Below are positions 53,854-63,917 of a stretch of DNA of 64,000 bases, piece by piece. The translations under genes were made by a program, and so were the position numbers. This DNA comes from Orientallactaga sibirica (Eukaryota > Chordata > Mammalia > Rodentia > Dipodidae): positions 26,768,001-26,832,000 of the forward strand of contig JAEOAD010000029.1 in assembly GCA_036365145.1 (NCBI GenBank). Reading direction: 5' to 3'. Under the pieces are notes generated by a model. That model worked only from the letters and a program-made list of their open reading frames with translations, was not told where the DNA came from and did no database searches. The stretch's first letter is position 1, and each line of letters opens with the position of its first letter.

Positions 53854-54041
53854 GAGCTGGGGATGTGGCTCAGTAGGTAGACTGCTTATCTAGCATTCCT
53901 GAAACTCTTTTTTTGATCCCGAGCAGCACAGCCCAGCACTCAGGGAGTGGAAGCAGGAGGCTCAGAAGTTCAAGGTCATTCTAAGGGAATTTGAAGCCAA
54001 CCTGGACTACATGAGACCTTATCTCAAAACAAAACAAAACA
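53854..54041 (+). repeat. B4-like ID-B1 composite SINE
   Basis: 'gagctggggatgtggctcag' head, then an old B1-like body and (AAAAC)n tail. Confidence 0.7.
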
Positions 54042-54667
54042 GGTCACATAGTACATATGAAATGGCTAGAATAGGCACATGGATCAAGTCAGAAGTGGAG
54101 TAGTGGTTGCTAAGGCTGAGAAATAGTTGTTGGGTAGTGAGTCACTGATAACAGGTTTCTTTAAGGATAATGAAAATGTTCTAAAATTGATTGTGGTGGT
54201 GATTGTGCAACTCCATGAGTATACTTAAAGACTATGGTTTGTACAATCTAAACAGATAAATTATGTGAATACTCTCAAAATCCTGTTGCTGATTGAGTAA
54301 ATAGTAAAAACAATCTTGTGTGTAGGTTCAAAGGATCTCCTGCCGCTGCACGAACTCCAGAGCTGGGATTGCTGTGGCTCAGCAGCTTCAGTAACCTAAA
54401 AGTCTCAGTGCCTCTGCTTTTAACTTGCTTGAGGTTTTTCAACTTAAAATCTTAAAATCTCAGTCCGATATCTTTGACATCAGTCCATTACAAATTTTTG
54501 ATCAAACTTTCTGGGCCTGGATAGCAGAACGTAGCCATCCCTTATGCCAGTAGCCCAGTTCCAACAAAGTCCTCTGCAGTCTTTCCTTCCCCTTTGAAAG
54601 CTCATAAGACAAGCCTCGAAGTTCAATACTGTCTGCACTTAGCATAATTTTGATCTTTTCATTTGTT

Positions 54668-54960
54668 TTATGAGAGCCTGCAGCTCTTCTTTAGAATCCG
54701 TAGACTCGAATCTTCTAGCTCAAGTGTTGGATATAAGTTGTTCTTTGTTTTTGCCTCTTTTTCAGACCTTTCTTCCTCAGGCAGTTCCTCACTAACCTCC
54801 AGATTGATTTTACCCGCCCTTAAAGCGTGCCTTGGTCTGCTGCAAAATCGCCCAATTTTTCCATGAAGGGATTGTGGCAAACCAAGGGGCTATGGCATCA
54901 CATTCCTCCAGGAACCTCTCCAGGGTACTCCCCCTTTATCTTTAAGTTTTTTGAACGAAG
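54668..54960 (-). pseudogene. Retroviral gag matrix-like fragment, frameshifted
   Basis: Minus strand reads 'ECDAIAPWFATIPSWKNW' in one frame, resembling the 'PWF...W' matrix motif of betaretroviral Gag, then changes frame into a Glu/Lys-rich stretch with 'NNLYPTLELED'. Stops on both sides. No other viral gene is recognisable here. Confidence 0.5.
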
Positions 54961-55045
54961 CAGCTCATTCAGAGAGTGAGTGAGAAGCGCCATGGTTGCA
55001 AAAATTCTTTTAAAACTTTTACTTTTGGAAATAGTCATGTAACCC

Positions 55046-55237
55046 TTCCTGCTCCCTCTGTTTCTGAGTCAGCAAAATTCCCGCTTTTGATTCCCACCTT
55101 ACCTGGGAACTTTCCTGCTCCCTCTTTAAGCAAAATGGATTCCCACCTTACCTGGGAACTTTCCTGCTCCCTCTTTTTTCTACCGAGAAGAGCAAAATCC
55201 CCGCTTTTGTGGATTCCCACCTTACCTGGGAACTTAC
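55046..55237 (-). repeat. Imperfect threefold repeat in the ERV leader
   Basis: The block 'cctgctccctct ... gattcccaccttacctggga' occurs three times (from about 55046, 55112 and 55160), with unequal lengths (about 49-75 bp). Confidence 0.85.
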
Positions 55238-55469
55238 CAGTGCACTGCCCTGACTGCAGAAAATGACTCTTCTTTCAACAGTTTATTGATTGACTGCAGA
55301 AAGTTCTGAGTCCCTCTTCGGACTCTTCTTTCAACAGTTTATTCAGGAAGTACTTTTTCTTAAAGACTATGGTTTCTCACCTCCTCTAAAAAATTTTTTT
55401 TTTTTTAAAAAACAGATAAATTATACTGAAAACCTAAGTAAAAGTCTATAGGTGAGGTCTAGCCTTCAA

Positions 55470-55900
55470 TCATGGCTGGCTAAATGTATATATTATTCCC
55501 ACCTGCTGCCCTGGGTCACTACACTAAATGTTCATGTCCAAATTAATGCTATTCTCACTTCTGGCAAGCTTCTCTTTTCAAATGACCACTGACACAAAGT
55601 GTAGTGCTGAGAAGAAGGGATGGAGGTGTCACATCCTCCAGTGGCTCAGGGACCATTGCGGAAGTAGAATGGAAGAGCCAAAGGAAGGATATGACCTCTT
55701 ACTATGCAGCTGTGTCGATATCCATGTGCAGAGCCTAGCAATACCTTTGCAAGACCCTCAAAATAGAACCAGAGGAGAGACTAATGGAGAAAGGGAGGGG
55801 ATATGATGGAGACTGGAGTTCTAAAGTGGAATGGGGAGGGAGGAAAATATCAGGTGGGTTTTTTTTTTTTGGTATGTAAGATTAAAAATCAATAAAAATT
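55470..55900 (+). mobile_element. 5'-truncated L1 3' UTR
   Basis: 'ggctaaatgtatatattatt', 'ggctcagggaccattgcgga' and 'gatggagactggagttctaa', then an A/T-rich end. Confidence 0.9.
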
Positions 55901-56283
55901 TGCTGCATAATATGACTAGACACACTACAACACAAATACACCACATGAGGTTAACCAACTTTTATACACTAATAAGACACACGAACAAATATACATTTTG
56001 GCCAGCTATCATTTAAGAAATCTTTAGCGTTTTATTGTGCTTTTAACCCTAATACTGGAAGATGTATTGCCCATTTTGCTATGGGACCTTATCGTCTCTC
56101 TACCGGAGAACTTGCCTTTACCCTTTTTGTCCACTTATCTGGAACTTACCAGCTAGCTGCCCTGCAAGTTCTGAGTTCCCTCACGGGCCACCATTTGTCG
56201 CGACTGCCTCGACCAGCAAGGAAGACGCAACACTTGGACTCTTCTTTCAGCAGTTTATTCAGGAACCTTGAACAATCTTCTGA

Positions 56284-56495
56284 CAACTGACTGACTGACT
56301 GACTGACCCACTGACTGGACTGACTGACTGACTCACACTCACTCACTCACCACTGACTCACCCTCACTCACTCACTCACTCACTCACTCAGACTCACTCA
56401 CTCACTGACTCAACTCATGACTTGACTCACTCACTGACCCACAGACTCACTCACTGACTCACCACTCACTCACTGCCTCACTCACTGCCTGCACG
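56284..56495. repeat. (CTGA)n/(CTCA)n tetranucleotide array
   Basis: About 210 bp alternating between CTGA and CTCA/ACTC units. It lies in the LTR region of the ERVK-like element. Confidence 0.93.
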
Positions 56496-56519
56496 GGATG
56501 TGCCACTTAGAAGCCTTTT

Positions 56520-56885
56520 GCCAACATGTGCCACGTGGTGCAGATAGGTTTATGTGGAGCATCTTTGAACAGCTACACAGATGCATGTGCCACTATTTTT
56601 TTAATTTTTATTTAGTTATTTCAGAGAGCCAACAAGAGAGAGAATTGCCCAAGCCACTGCAAACAAACTAAGGTCTCCTTATCCAGGAGAGCATGGGTCC
56701 TGGGGAATCGAACCTAGGCCCTTTGGCTTCATAGGCAAATGCCTTTACTGCTAAGCCATCTCTCCAGCACATGTGCCACTTTTTGCATTTAGCTTTATGT
56801 GGATAGCTGGGGAACTTAATCTTGGCCAACAAGCTTTGCAAGCAAGGTCTTTTAATCACAGTTATCTCCCCAGTCCCATAAGCAA
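56520..56885 (-). repeat. B2-like SINE inside an older B2-like SINE
   Basis: The inner copy at 56594-56769 is flanked by CATGTGCCAC (about 56584 and 56770). The outer copy resumes to 'cagttatctccccagtccc'. Confidence 0.8.
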
Positions 56886-56887
56886 CT

Positions 56888-57072
56888 GTTTTTTTTTTGT
56901 TTTTGTTTTTGTTTTTTTTGAGGGAAAGTGGAAGACTGAGGCAGGGTTTCACTGTAGCCCAAACTAAACGGGAATTCACTTTGTAGTACAGGCCAGCCTT
57001 GAACTCACAGAGATCCTCCTACCTCAGTCTCCCAAATGCTGGGATTAAAGGCATGAGCCACCATGCCTAGCT
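56888..57072 (-). repeat. Old B1-type SINE
   Basis: T/G-rich tail, then a diverged reverse B1 ('gtacaggccagccttgaact'). Confidence 0.85.
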
Positions 57073-57093
57073 TGAACAATTTTTTTTTTTGAA

Positions 57094-57826
57094 GTAGGGT
57101 CTCACTCTAGCCAAGGCTGATCTGGAACTCACTCTGACACTCAGGCTGGCCTCAAACTTGTAGCAATGCTCCTGCCTCAGCCTCCCAAGTGCTGGGATTA
57201 AAGGTGTGAGCCATCACATCTATGTATGAACAAGTTTTTTTTATATATTTATTTGAGGGCTAGAGAGATGGCTTAGCGGTTAAGGCACTTGCCTGCAAAG
57301 CCAAAGAACCCTTGTTCAATTCCCCAGGACCTACATAAGCCAGATGCACAAGGTGGCACATGCATCTGGAGTTCGTCTGCAGTGGCTAGAGGCCCTAGCA
57401 TGCCCATTCTCTCTCTCTCAAGTAAATAAATTAAAATTAAATATTTTAAAAATATATTTTTATTTATTTGAGAGAGAGAAAAAAAACAGCGAGGGAATGA
57501 GTATGGGTGTTCCAGGGCCTCCTGCCACTGCAAACAAACTCAGACACATGCATCACTTTGTGCATCTATCTGGTTTTATGTGGGTACTGGAGAATTGAAC
57601 AAGGGTTCTTTGGCTTTGCAGGCAAGTGCCTTAACTGCTAAGCCATCTCTCTAGCCCTCAAATAAATAAAAATATATTAAAAAAACTTGTTCATACATAG
57701 ATGTGATGGCTCACACCTTTAATCCCAGCACTTGGGAGGCTGAGGCAGGAGCATTGCTACAAGTTTGAGGCCAGCCTGAGTGTCAGAGTGAGTTCCAGAT
57801 CAGCCTTGGCTAGAGTGAGACCCTAC
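57094..57826. repeat. Near-perfect inverted repeat, arms about 230 bp
   Basis: Left arm 57094-57322 (reverse B1 plus the head of a forward B2-like SINE) is the reverse complement of 57592-57826 with only a few differences in T/A runs. The spacer 57323-57591 continues as the two diverged SINE bodies facing each other, so pairing may extend inward. RNA from either strand could fold into a long hairpin. Confidence 0.95.
57260..57655. repeat. Two B2-like SINEs, tail to tail
   Basis: Forward copy 57260-57455 and reverse copy 57456-57655 make up the centre of the inverted repeat. Confidence 0.92.
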
Positions 57827-57928
57827 ATAGATGTGATGGCTCACACCTTTAATCCCAGCACTTGGGAGGCTGAGGCAGGAGCATTGCTACAAGTTTGAGG
57901 CCAGCCTGAGTGTCAGAGTGAGTTCCAG
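57694..57928 (+). repeat. Tandem duplication of the right-arm B1 (130-bp step)
   Basis: 57694-57798 is repeated base for base, as far as I can see, at 57824-57928. An older B1 fragment follows to about 58030. Confidence 0.93.
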
Positions 57929-58030
57929 TTAGTCATAGTGGCACACACATATATAATTCCAGTACTCCAGATACTGAGGCAGAAGGATTTCAAGTTCCAG
58001 ATCCCAACCTAGGCTTCATAACAATGAAAC

Positions 58031-58737
58031 AGGGTGTTAGGGGTTCAGGAAAGTCCTTGAACCCCAAACTCTGGGATTGCATTTGTATTTAACCAAAGAA
58101 TTGGGCAAATCAAACTGAGAAGGATAATTATTAAATTAATTTACCTAGGGAAGTACAGAACCAAGGTAAGGAAAATGAATACACCTACGTGGCCTTGAGA
58201 GCCTACGTGGTGGGCCCAGAAATACCGTGGAGAGGACAGAAAAGGAAGTACAAAGAGCTTCTGCCATGTGGAAGGGGAGAGAGTCGGAGTGGAAAGTAGG
58301 GGCTGGGGCTTCTCCCCTCACCTCCTCCCAGCAGGGCCAAGCTGAAGAGAACCTCACCAGAACTTGGAGGTTCACCAGTGGTCAGGCAGCCCAGGGAAAG
58401 AGAGAGAATTTGCCCTCCCCTGTAAAATATATTTATAATCTTATGGTAGTGGCTTTCACCTTCTGGCTCAGTTGAGTCAGCTGAGTGGTCTGGGCTAGAG
58501 GCTGGCTCAGGAAAAGGCCAGCCATGATGCCAAGTTCTGGGGTCTAAGCTTGACCAACCATAATGTCAGGATTCTACAAAAAGACCTTCCTCCCAGTGGG
58601 CGGTGGGGGGAGGGGCAGGTATGGAAAAGCAGGTCTAGGGAACTAGGCAAGACATAGGAAGTCAGATCGTCCTTCAATCTCTGGCAAGTGGAGACCTTCC
58701 TCCTTTTCAGGGGCTATCCTAACTGCCTAACAAAACA
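58031..58737. other. Unique intergenic sequence
   Basis: About 700 bp with no recognised repeat. The open frames at 58145-58475 on both strands have no protein-like motif. Confidence 0.4.
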
Positions 58738-58833
58738 CAGCTGCACATGGTGACACAGGCCTAGAACACCAGTACTTGGAAAGCTGATTTTGAGGCTACA
58801 TAAGATACTAGCTCAAAAAAAAGAAAAAGAAAA
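58738..58833 (+). repeat. Old B1-type SINE fragment
   Basis: 'gctgcacatggtgacacagg' and 'agatactagctcaaaaaaaa'. The middle is deleted. Confidence 0.65.
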
Positions 58834-58842
58834 ACCAGGCAT

Positions 58843-59082
58843 GGAGCTGGAGAGATGGCTTAATGGTTAAGTCACTTCTCTGCAGAGCCAAAGGACCAAG
58901 ATTTGACTCCCCAGGACCCACGTAAGCCAGATGCCAGCAGCAAAAGGTGGCACACGCCTTTAATCCCAGCACTCGTAGGAGGTTCACCATGGGTTCAAGG
59001 CCACCCTGAAACTACAAGTTAATTCCAGGTCAGCCTGAACTAGAGTGAAACTCTATCTCAGAGAGGAAAAAAAAAAAAAAAG
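58843..59082 (+). repeat. Chimeric SINE: B2-like head joined to B1 body
   Basis: 58843-58943 is a B2-like head with A and B boxes (ATTTGACTCC). At 'aaaggtggcacacgccttta' it switches to B1 text and ends as a B1 with an A tail. The joint lies within GGTGGCACA, a word both families share at this point. Confidence 0.88.
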
Positions 59083-59662
59083 AGTAAAACGTGAATCAGA
59101 AAAGAAAAAGGCTGGACCAGGAGAGGAGCTTCAGGACAAAATTCCTCTCCAAAGAGAAAATTCATCTTAGTTTTGTGATTGTAAGAAGTTGGATTCCTTG
59201 AGCCACACTGGCCTTGAACTTCTTAGGAGACAGGCCATCCATCAGCAAGGGTTTGGAAAGTACTTGGGATCCTGCAGTTGATAAAGCCATGATGGGTGTG
59301 GGACCCCGCCTTTGTGGTGGCCAGCCGTTAAACTTTGGTTTCAGTTTTAAACACGTGGCTTAAAGGGGACTTTCCCCACTGGAACCGGAAGAGCTGATGA
59401 CTAGCTCAGCCCTGAGCAAGCAGCAAACTTCACCAAACAGCTACGGCTAAGCAGTGCTGGCTGACATGTCGGAGCTTCCACACAGCTGCAGGCAGCTAAG
59501 CACAACCAAGTGACTGAATCTAAGACCTAGGATAGCTTCTGGAGCAAAGAGGGCTGAAAGCTAATGCTATGTTAAGCAGCTGTTGTAAACAGTAAATTCA
59601 TGCCAAATCAATATGAAGAAATATCCAGAATGCCTTTTTGGTGAAGGCTAAAGTTCTGACGA
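59083..59662. other. Unique island with clustered factor motifs
   Basis: About 580 bp free of repeats. It contains CACGTG (59352-59357), GGGGACTTTCCCC (59365-59377) and CCGGAAG (59385-59391) within 40 bp. No gene recognised. Confidence 0.5.
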
Positions 59663-59793
59663 AAGCCAGGGATGGGGATGATGGGACACCCATAATCCCA
59701 GCGCTCAGGAGAGTAAGACAAGAGGATGGAGAGTTCCAGACCAGCCTGGGCTACAAAGCAAGAGCCTGTCTTTTAAATAAAAAAAAAAAAAAA
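59663..59793 (+). repeat. Old B1-type SINE
   Basis: 'cataatcccagcgctcagga' and 'gaccagcctgggctacaaag', with A tail. Confidence 0.85.
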
Positions 59794-59795
59794 TG

Positions 59796-60010
59796 GGGCT
59801 GGAGAAATGGCTTAGTGGTTAAGGCGTTTGCCTGCAAAGCCAAATGATCCCAGTTCGATTCTCCAGGACCCACATAAGCCAGATTGAGTGAGGGGCACAT
59901 GCATCTGGAGTTCATTTGCAGTGGCTAGAGGCCCTGGCACACCCATTCTCTCTCTCTCTCTGCTTGCAAATAAATAAATAAATAAAAAGTTTAAAAAATA
60001 TTTTTTAAAT
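59796..60010 (+). repeat. B2-like SINE
   Basis: Complete, B box AGTTCGATTCT, tail (AAAT)n. Confidence 0.93.
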
Positions 60011-60014
60011 ATGT

Positions 60015-60328
60015 AGCCGGGCATGGTGGTGCACACCTTTAATCCCAGCACTCGGGAGGCAGAGATAGGAGGATCGCTGTGAGTTGGAGGCCACCCTGAG
60101 ACTACAGAGTGAATTCCAGGTCAGCCTGAGCTAGAGTGAGACCCTACCTTAAAAAAAAAAAAAAATGTAGCCAGGAGTGGTAGTGTACAATTTTAACCTC
60201 TGCACTCAGAAGACAGAGGTAGGAGAATCACTGTGAGTCTGAAGCCACCCTGAGACTACATAGTAAATTCCAGGTCAGCCTGGGCTAGAGCAAGAGTCTA
60301 CCAAAAAAAAAAAAAAAAAAAAAAAAAT
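60015..60328 (+). repeat. Two tandem B1-type SINEs
   Basis: Copies at 60015-60166 and 60168-60328, each with an A tail. The second is more diverged. Confidence 0.92.
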
Positions 60329-60600
60329 CAGCTAATTGCAGTCCTTTAATCCTAGCATTGGGAAGGTAGAGGCAAGAGGATCAAGAGTTTGAGGCCAGCT
60401 TTGGCTAGATACTAAGTCTGAAGCCAGCCTGGGTTACATGAGACCTTACTAAGATGAAATCACCTTGACATACCTTCTGGTAACACAAACTGCCCTCCTC
60501 CAACTGGCCCTTACCTAGAGAGAGTAGGGAAAGGGACTTTGGGGGTTGCTGGGGATTGAACCCAGGGCCTCATGATTTTACCTAACATGCATGCTATATA
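60329..60600. repeat. Old B1 fragment (+) and ID-like SINE (-)
   Basis: Old B1 at 60329-60452. A reverse ID unit, 'ggggattgaacccagggcct', lies near 60550. Confidence 0.7.
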
Positions 60601-60616
60601 CAAATTGTATAAGTTT

Positions 60617-61996
60617 ATGTGTAATTTTCCTCTTCTTCTTTTTTTTTTTTTTTTTTTTTTTTTTTGACAAAAGGTACCCATCGCTGGGCTTTGTGGCACA
60701 TGCCTTTAATCCCAGCACTCAGGAGGCAGAGGGAGGAGGACTGCCATGAGTTCAAGGCCACCCTGAGACTCCATAGTGAATTCCAGGTCAGCCTGAGCCC
60801 GAGTGAGACCCTACCTCAAAAACAAACAAACAAAAAACAAACCAAACAACAAAAAAAAAGTACACATGACTCGGAAATGAGGTTTTCACTTATCAGTGTG
60901 TCTTGGAGAATGTTCTGGATGGGCTCATAAAGAGTTTCCTCCTTGTTCTCTTCATGGCACATGCTGGGCCCTATGGTCAGTCTGTTCCCTGTGCTGAGCA
61001 CAAGGATTATTTCTGATCTTAGTGATTACCGATGGTCCTGTAGTGATAAACCTTGTGAAGGAAACAGTCCTGACCATTGCCAAATTGTCCTCTATACAGT
61101 TCATGCCAACCTCACCCTCCCATCTGTGATGCAGGGCTGGGCTCTAGCAGGAATGGAGATATCTCCACTCACTGCCCAGGGAAACTGCATGTGTGCGTGC
61201 GTGCGTGCGGCGTGCGTGCGTGCGTGCGTGCGTGCGTAGATAAAGACCAGAGGAAACCTGTGGTGTCATCCTCAGGCAAATCATCTAGCTCTTTTTGAGA
61301 CAGGGTCTCTCATTAGCCTGGAACTCGCCAAGTAGGCTACATTGGATGGCCAGCAAGCTCCCGGGATCCACCTGTCTCTACCTCCAGTGCTGGGATTACA
61401 GGCGTGTGCCACCATAACTGGCATTTTTCATAGGTTCAAGAGAGCAAACTCAGGTCCTCATACTTGTGAAGCAAGTGTTTTACCACTAGCCATCTCCCCA
61501 GTCCAGGAAACTATTTTTCAAAGGCTTTTGTTCAAACAAACAACAACAAAAAAAAAAAAAATCAGCTGGGCGTGGTGGTGCATGCCTTTAATCCCAGCAC
61601 TCAGGAACAAGATGTAGGAGGATTGCCGTGTGTTTGAAGCCACCCTGAGACTACATAGTGACTTCTAGGTCAGCCTGGGCTAGAGCAAGACCCTACCTTG
61701 AAAAAAAAAAAAAAAAAAGGCTTCTGTGAAGCCGAGTGTGGTGCACAGGTAATGAACTTCCGGTGGAAGAGGAGCCCTCCTGCTGCCACAGCTCTTCCTC
61801 CACCCTTTGTTATTTGACGCCATTAGACTCCCCTGGTCATTTGTCCAGTGAGTCTCTGCACTCTGCTCAATGAACCTCTCAAGAGCTATGACAGTCATCT
61901 TTGAACCTCTAGTAGGGCCAATCTTTTCACATTGAGACACATTGTTCTCTACAAAGTTCCCACCAGAGTTATAAATGACAGTCCGGTTACAAAAAA
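60617..61996 (+). repeat. Tandem duplication, copy 1 (1380 bp)
   Basis: Begins ATGTGTAATTTTC and ends GTCCGGTTACAAAAAA. It contains a poly-T run, a forward B1 (60682-60859), unique sequence, a (GTGC)n run (61191-61238), an old reverse B1 and ID unit (61290-61503), a forward B1 (61562-61718) and unique sequence. Confidence 0.97.
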
Positions 61997-63379
61997 ATGT
62001 GTAATTTTCTCTCTTCTTCTTCTTTTTTTTTTTTTTTTTTTTTTTGACAAAAGGTACCCATCGCTGGGCTTTGTGGCACATGCCTTTAATCCCAGCACTC
62101 AGGAGGCAGAGGGAGGAGGATTGCCATGAGTTCAAGGCCACCCTGAGACTCCATAGTGAATTCCAGGTCAGCCTGAGCCCGAGTGAGACCCTACCTCAAA
62201 AACAAACAAACAAAAAACAAACCAAACAACAAAAAAAAAGTACACATGACTCGGAAATGAGGTTTTCACTTATCAGTGTGTCTTGGAGAATGTTCTGGAT
62301 GGGCTCATAAAGAGTTTCCTCCTTGTTCTCTTCATGGCACATGCTGGGCCCTATGGTCAGTCTGTTCCCTGTGCTGAGCACAAGGATTATTTCTGATCTT
62401 AGTGATTACCGATGGTCCTGTAGTGATAAACCTTGTGAAGGAAACAGTCCTGACCATTGCCAAATTGTCCTCTATACAGTTCATGCCAACCTCACCCTCC
62501 CATCTGTGATGCAGGGCTGGACTCTAGCAGGGAATGGAGATATCTCCACTCACTGCCCAGGGAAACTGCATTGTGTGTGTGCGTGCGTGCGTGCGTGTGT
62601 GCGTGCGTGTGTGCGTGCGTAGATAAAGACCAGAGGAAACCTGTGGTGTCATCCTCAGGCAAATCATCTAGCTCTTTTTGAGACAGGGTCTCTCATTAGC
62701 CTGGAACTCGCCAAGTAGGCTACATTGGATGGCCAGCAAGCTCCCGGGATCCACCTGTCTCTACCTCCAGTGCTGGGATTACAGGCGTGTGCCACCATAA
62801 CTGGCATTTTTCATAGGTTCAAGAGAGCAAACTCAGGTCCTCATACTTGTGAAGCAAGTGTTTTACCACTAGCCATCTCCCCAGTCCAGGAAACTATTTT
62901 CCAAAGGCTTTTGTTCAAACAAACAACAACAAAAAAAAAAAATCAGCCGGGCGTGGTGGTGCATGCCTTTAAATCCCAGCACTCAGGAACAAGATGTAGG
63001 AGGATTGTCGTGTGTTTGAAGCCACCCTGAGACTACATAGTGACTTCTAGGTCAACCTGGGCTAGAGCAAGACCCTACCTTGAAAAAAAAAAAAAAAAAA
63101 AGGCTTCTGTGAAGCCGAGTGTGGTGCACAGGTAATGAACTTCCGGTGGAAGAGGAGCCCTCCTGCTGCCACAGCTCTTCCTCCACCCTTTGTTATTTGA
63201 CGCCATTAGACTCCCCTGGTCATTTGTCCAGTGAGTCTCTGCACTCTGCTCAATGAACCTCTCAAGAGCTATGACAGTCATCTTTGAACCTCTAGTAGGG
63301 CCAATCTTTTCACATTGAGACACATTGTTCTCTACAAAGTTCCCACCAGAGTTAAAAATGACAGTCCGGTTACAAAAAA
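61997..63379 (+). repeat. Tandem duplication, copy 2 (about 1383 bp)
   Basis: Same content in the same order at a constant 1380-bp offset, with roughly ten single-base or short differences plus a different (GTGC/GTGT)n run (62572-62620). SINEs inside: B1 at 62062-62239, old B1/ID at 62669-62886 and B1 at 62944-63100. Confidence 0.97.
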
Positions 63380-63389
63380 AAAGAAAGTT

Positions 63390-63616
63390 GGGGTCTGGAG
63401 GGATGGCCTAGTGGTTAAGGCATTTGCCTGCAAAGCCAAAGGACCCAGATTCAGTACCCCGGACCCATAATAGCCAGATACACAAGGGAGCGTACACATC
63501 TGGAGTTCATTTGCAGTGGCTGGAGGCCCTGGCACGCCCATTTTCTCTCTCTCTCTCTATCTCTTTCTATCTCGCTCTCCTTCTTTCTCTGTCAAATAAA
63601 TAAATATGTTAAAATA

Positions 63617-63667
<51 letters not shown>

Positions 63668-63668
63668 A
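63390..63668 (+). repeat. B2-like SINE with (AAAT)n tail
   Basis: Complete body, then about 17 AAAT units (63595-63668). Confidence 0.93.
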
Positions 63669-63718
63669 AGAAAATCTCACAGAAAAAACTCTTAACAGTT
63701 TTTTTTATTTGCACATGT

Positions 63719-63743
63719 ATGTATGTGTGTGTGTGTGTGTGTG
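63719..63743. repeat. (GT)n microsatellite
   Basis: Short GTAT/GTGT run of about 12 units. Confidence 0.85.
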
Positions 63744-63917
63744 GCTTTTTAAGGTCTTTTGCCACTGCAAATGAACACCAGATGCTTACACAACTTTTTC
63801 ATCAAAAAATTTTCTCCCTTATTAATACCCATTCGTTGATCAGCTACAGTGTGTAAACCTGGACTAGCAGGCTTTTCAAACAAACAATTTGAACCACTGA
63901 ACCATCTTCCTAGCCCC
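63744..63917 (-). repeat. Diverged B2-like SINE
   Basis: Reverse copy ending 'aaccatcttcctagcccc'. The middle is strongly diverged. 63918-64000 shows nothing recognisable. Confidence 0.75.

Larger units (their letters stand above)
54310..56500 (-). mobile_element. Degraded betaretrovirus-like (ERVK/IAP class) element
   Basis: On the minus strand: an LTR end at 56196 (..TCGCGACA) preceded by an R-like segment with AATAAACTG (56240-56265), then a primer-site-like TGGTGGCCCGTGAGGG just inside, a leader with imperfect repeats (55046-55237), and a gag matrix fragment (54668-54960). A second R-like segment, 'ctcttctttcaacagtttat', lies at 55322-55341. An L1 3' UTR is interposed at 55470-55900, so the element is scrambled. 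The class assignment rests on general layout. Confidence 0.55.

Noticed and set aside
56284..56495. CRISPR-like or satellite array
   Set aside because: The units are plain tetranucleotides (CTGA/CTCA) without spacers, in a mammalian genome. It is a simple repeat.
61680..62141. 153-codon minus-strand frame spanning the tandem-duplication junction
   Set aside because: It is made of B1 text, poly-lysine or poly-phenylalanine from A/T runs, and unique sequence. The second copy breaks it differently, and no conserved protein is visible.
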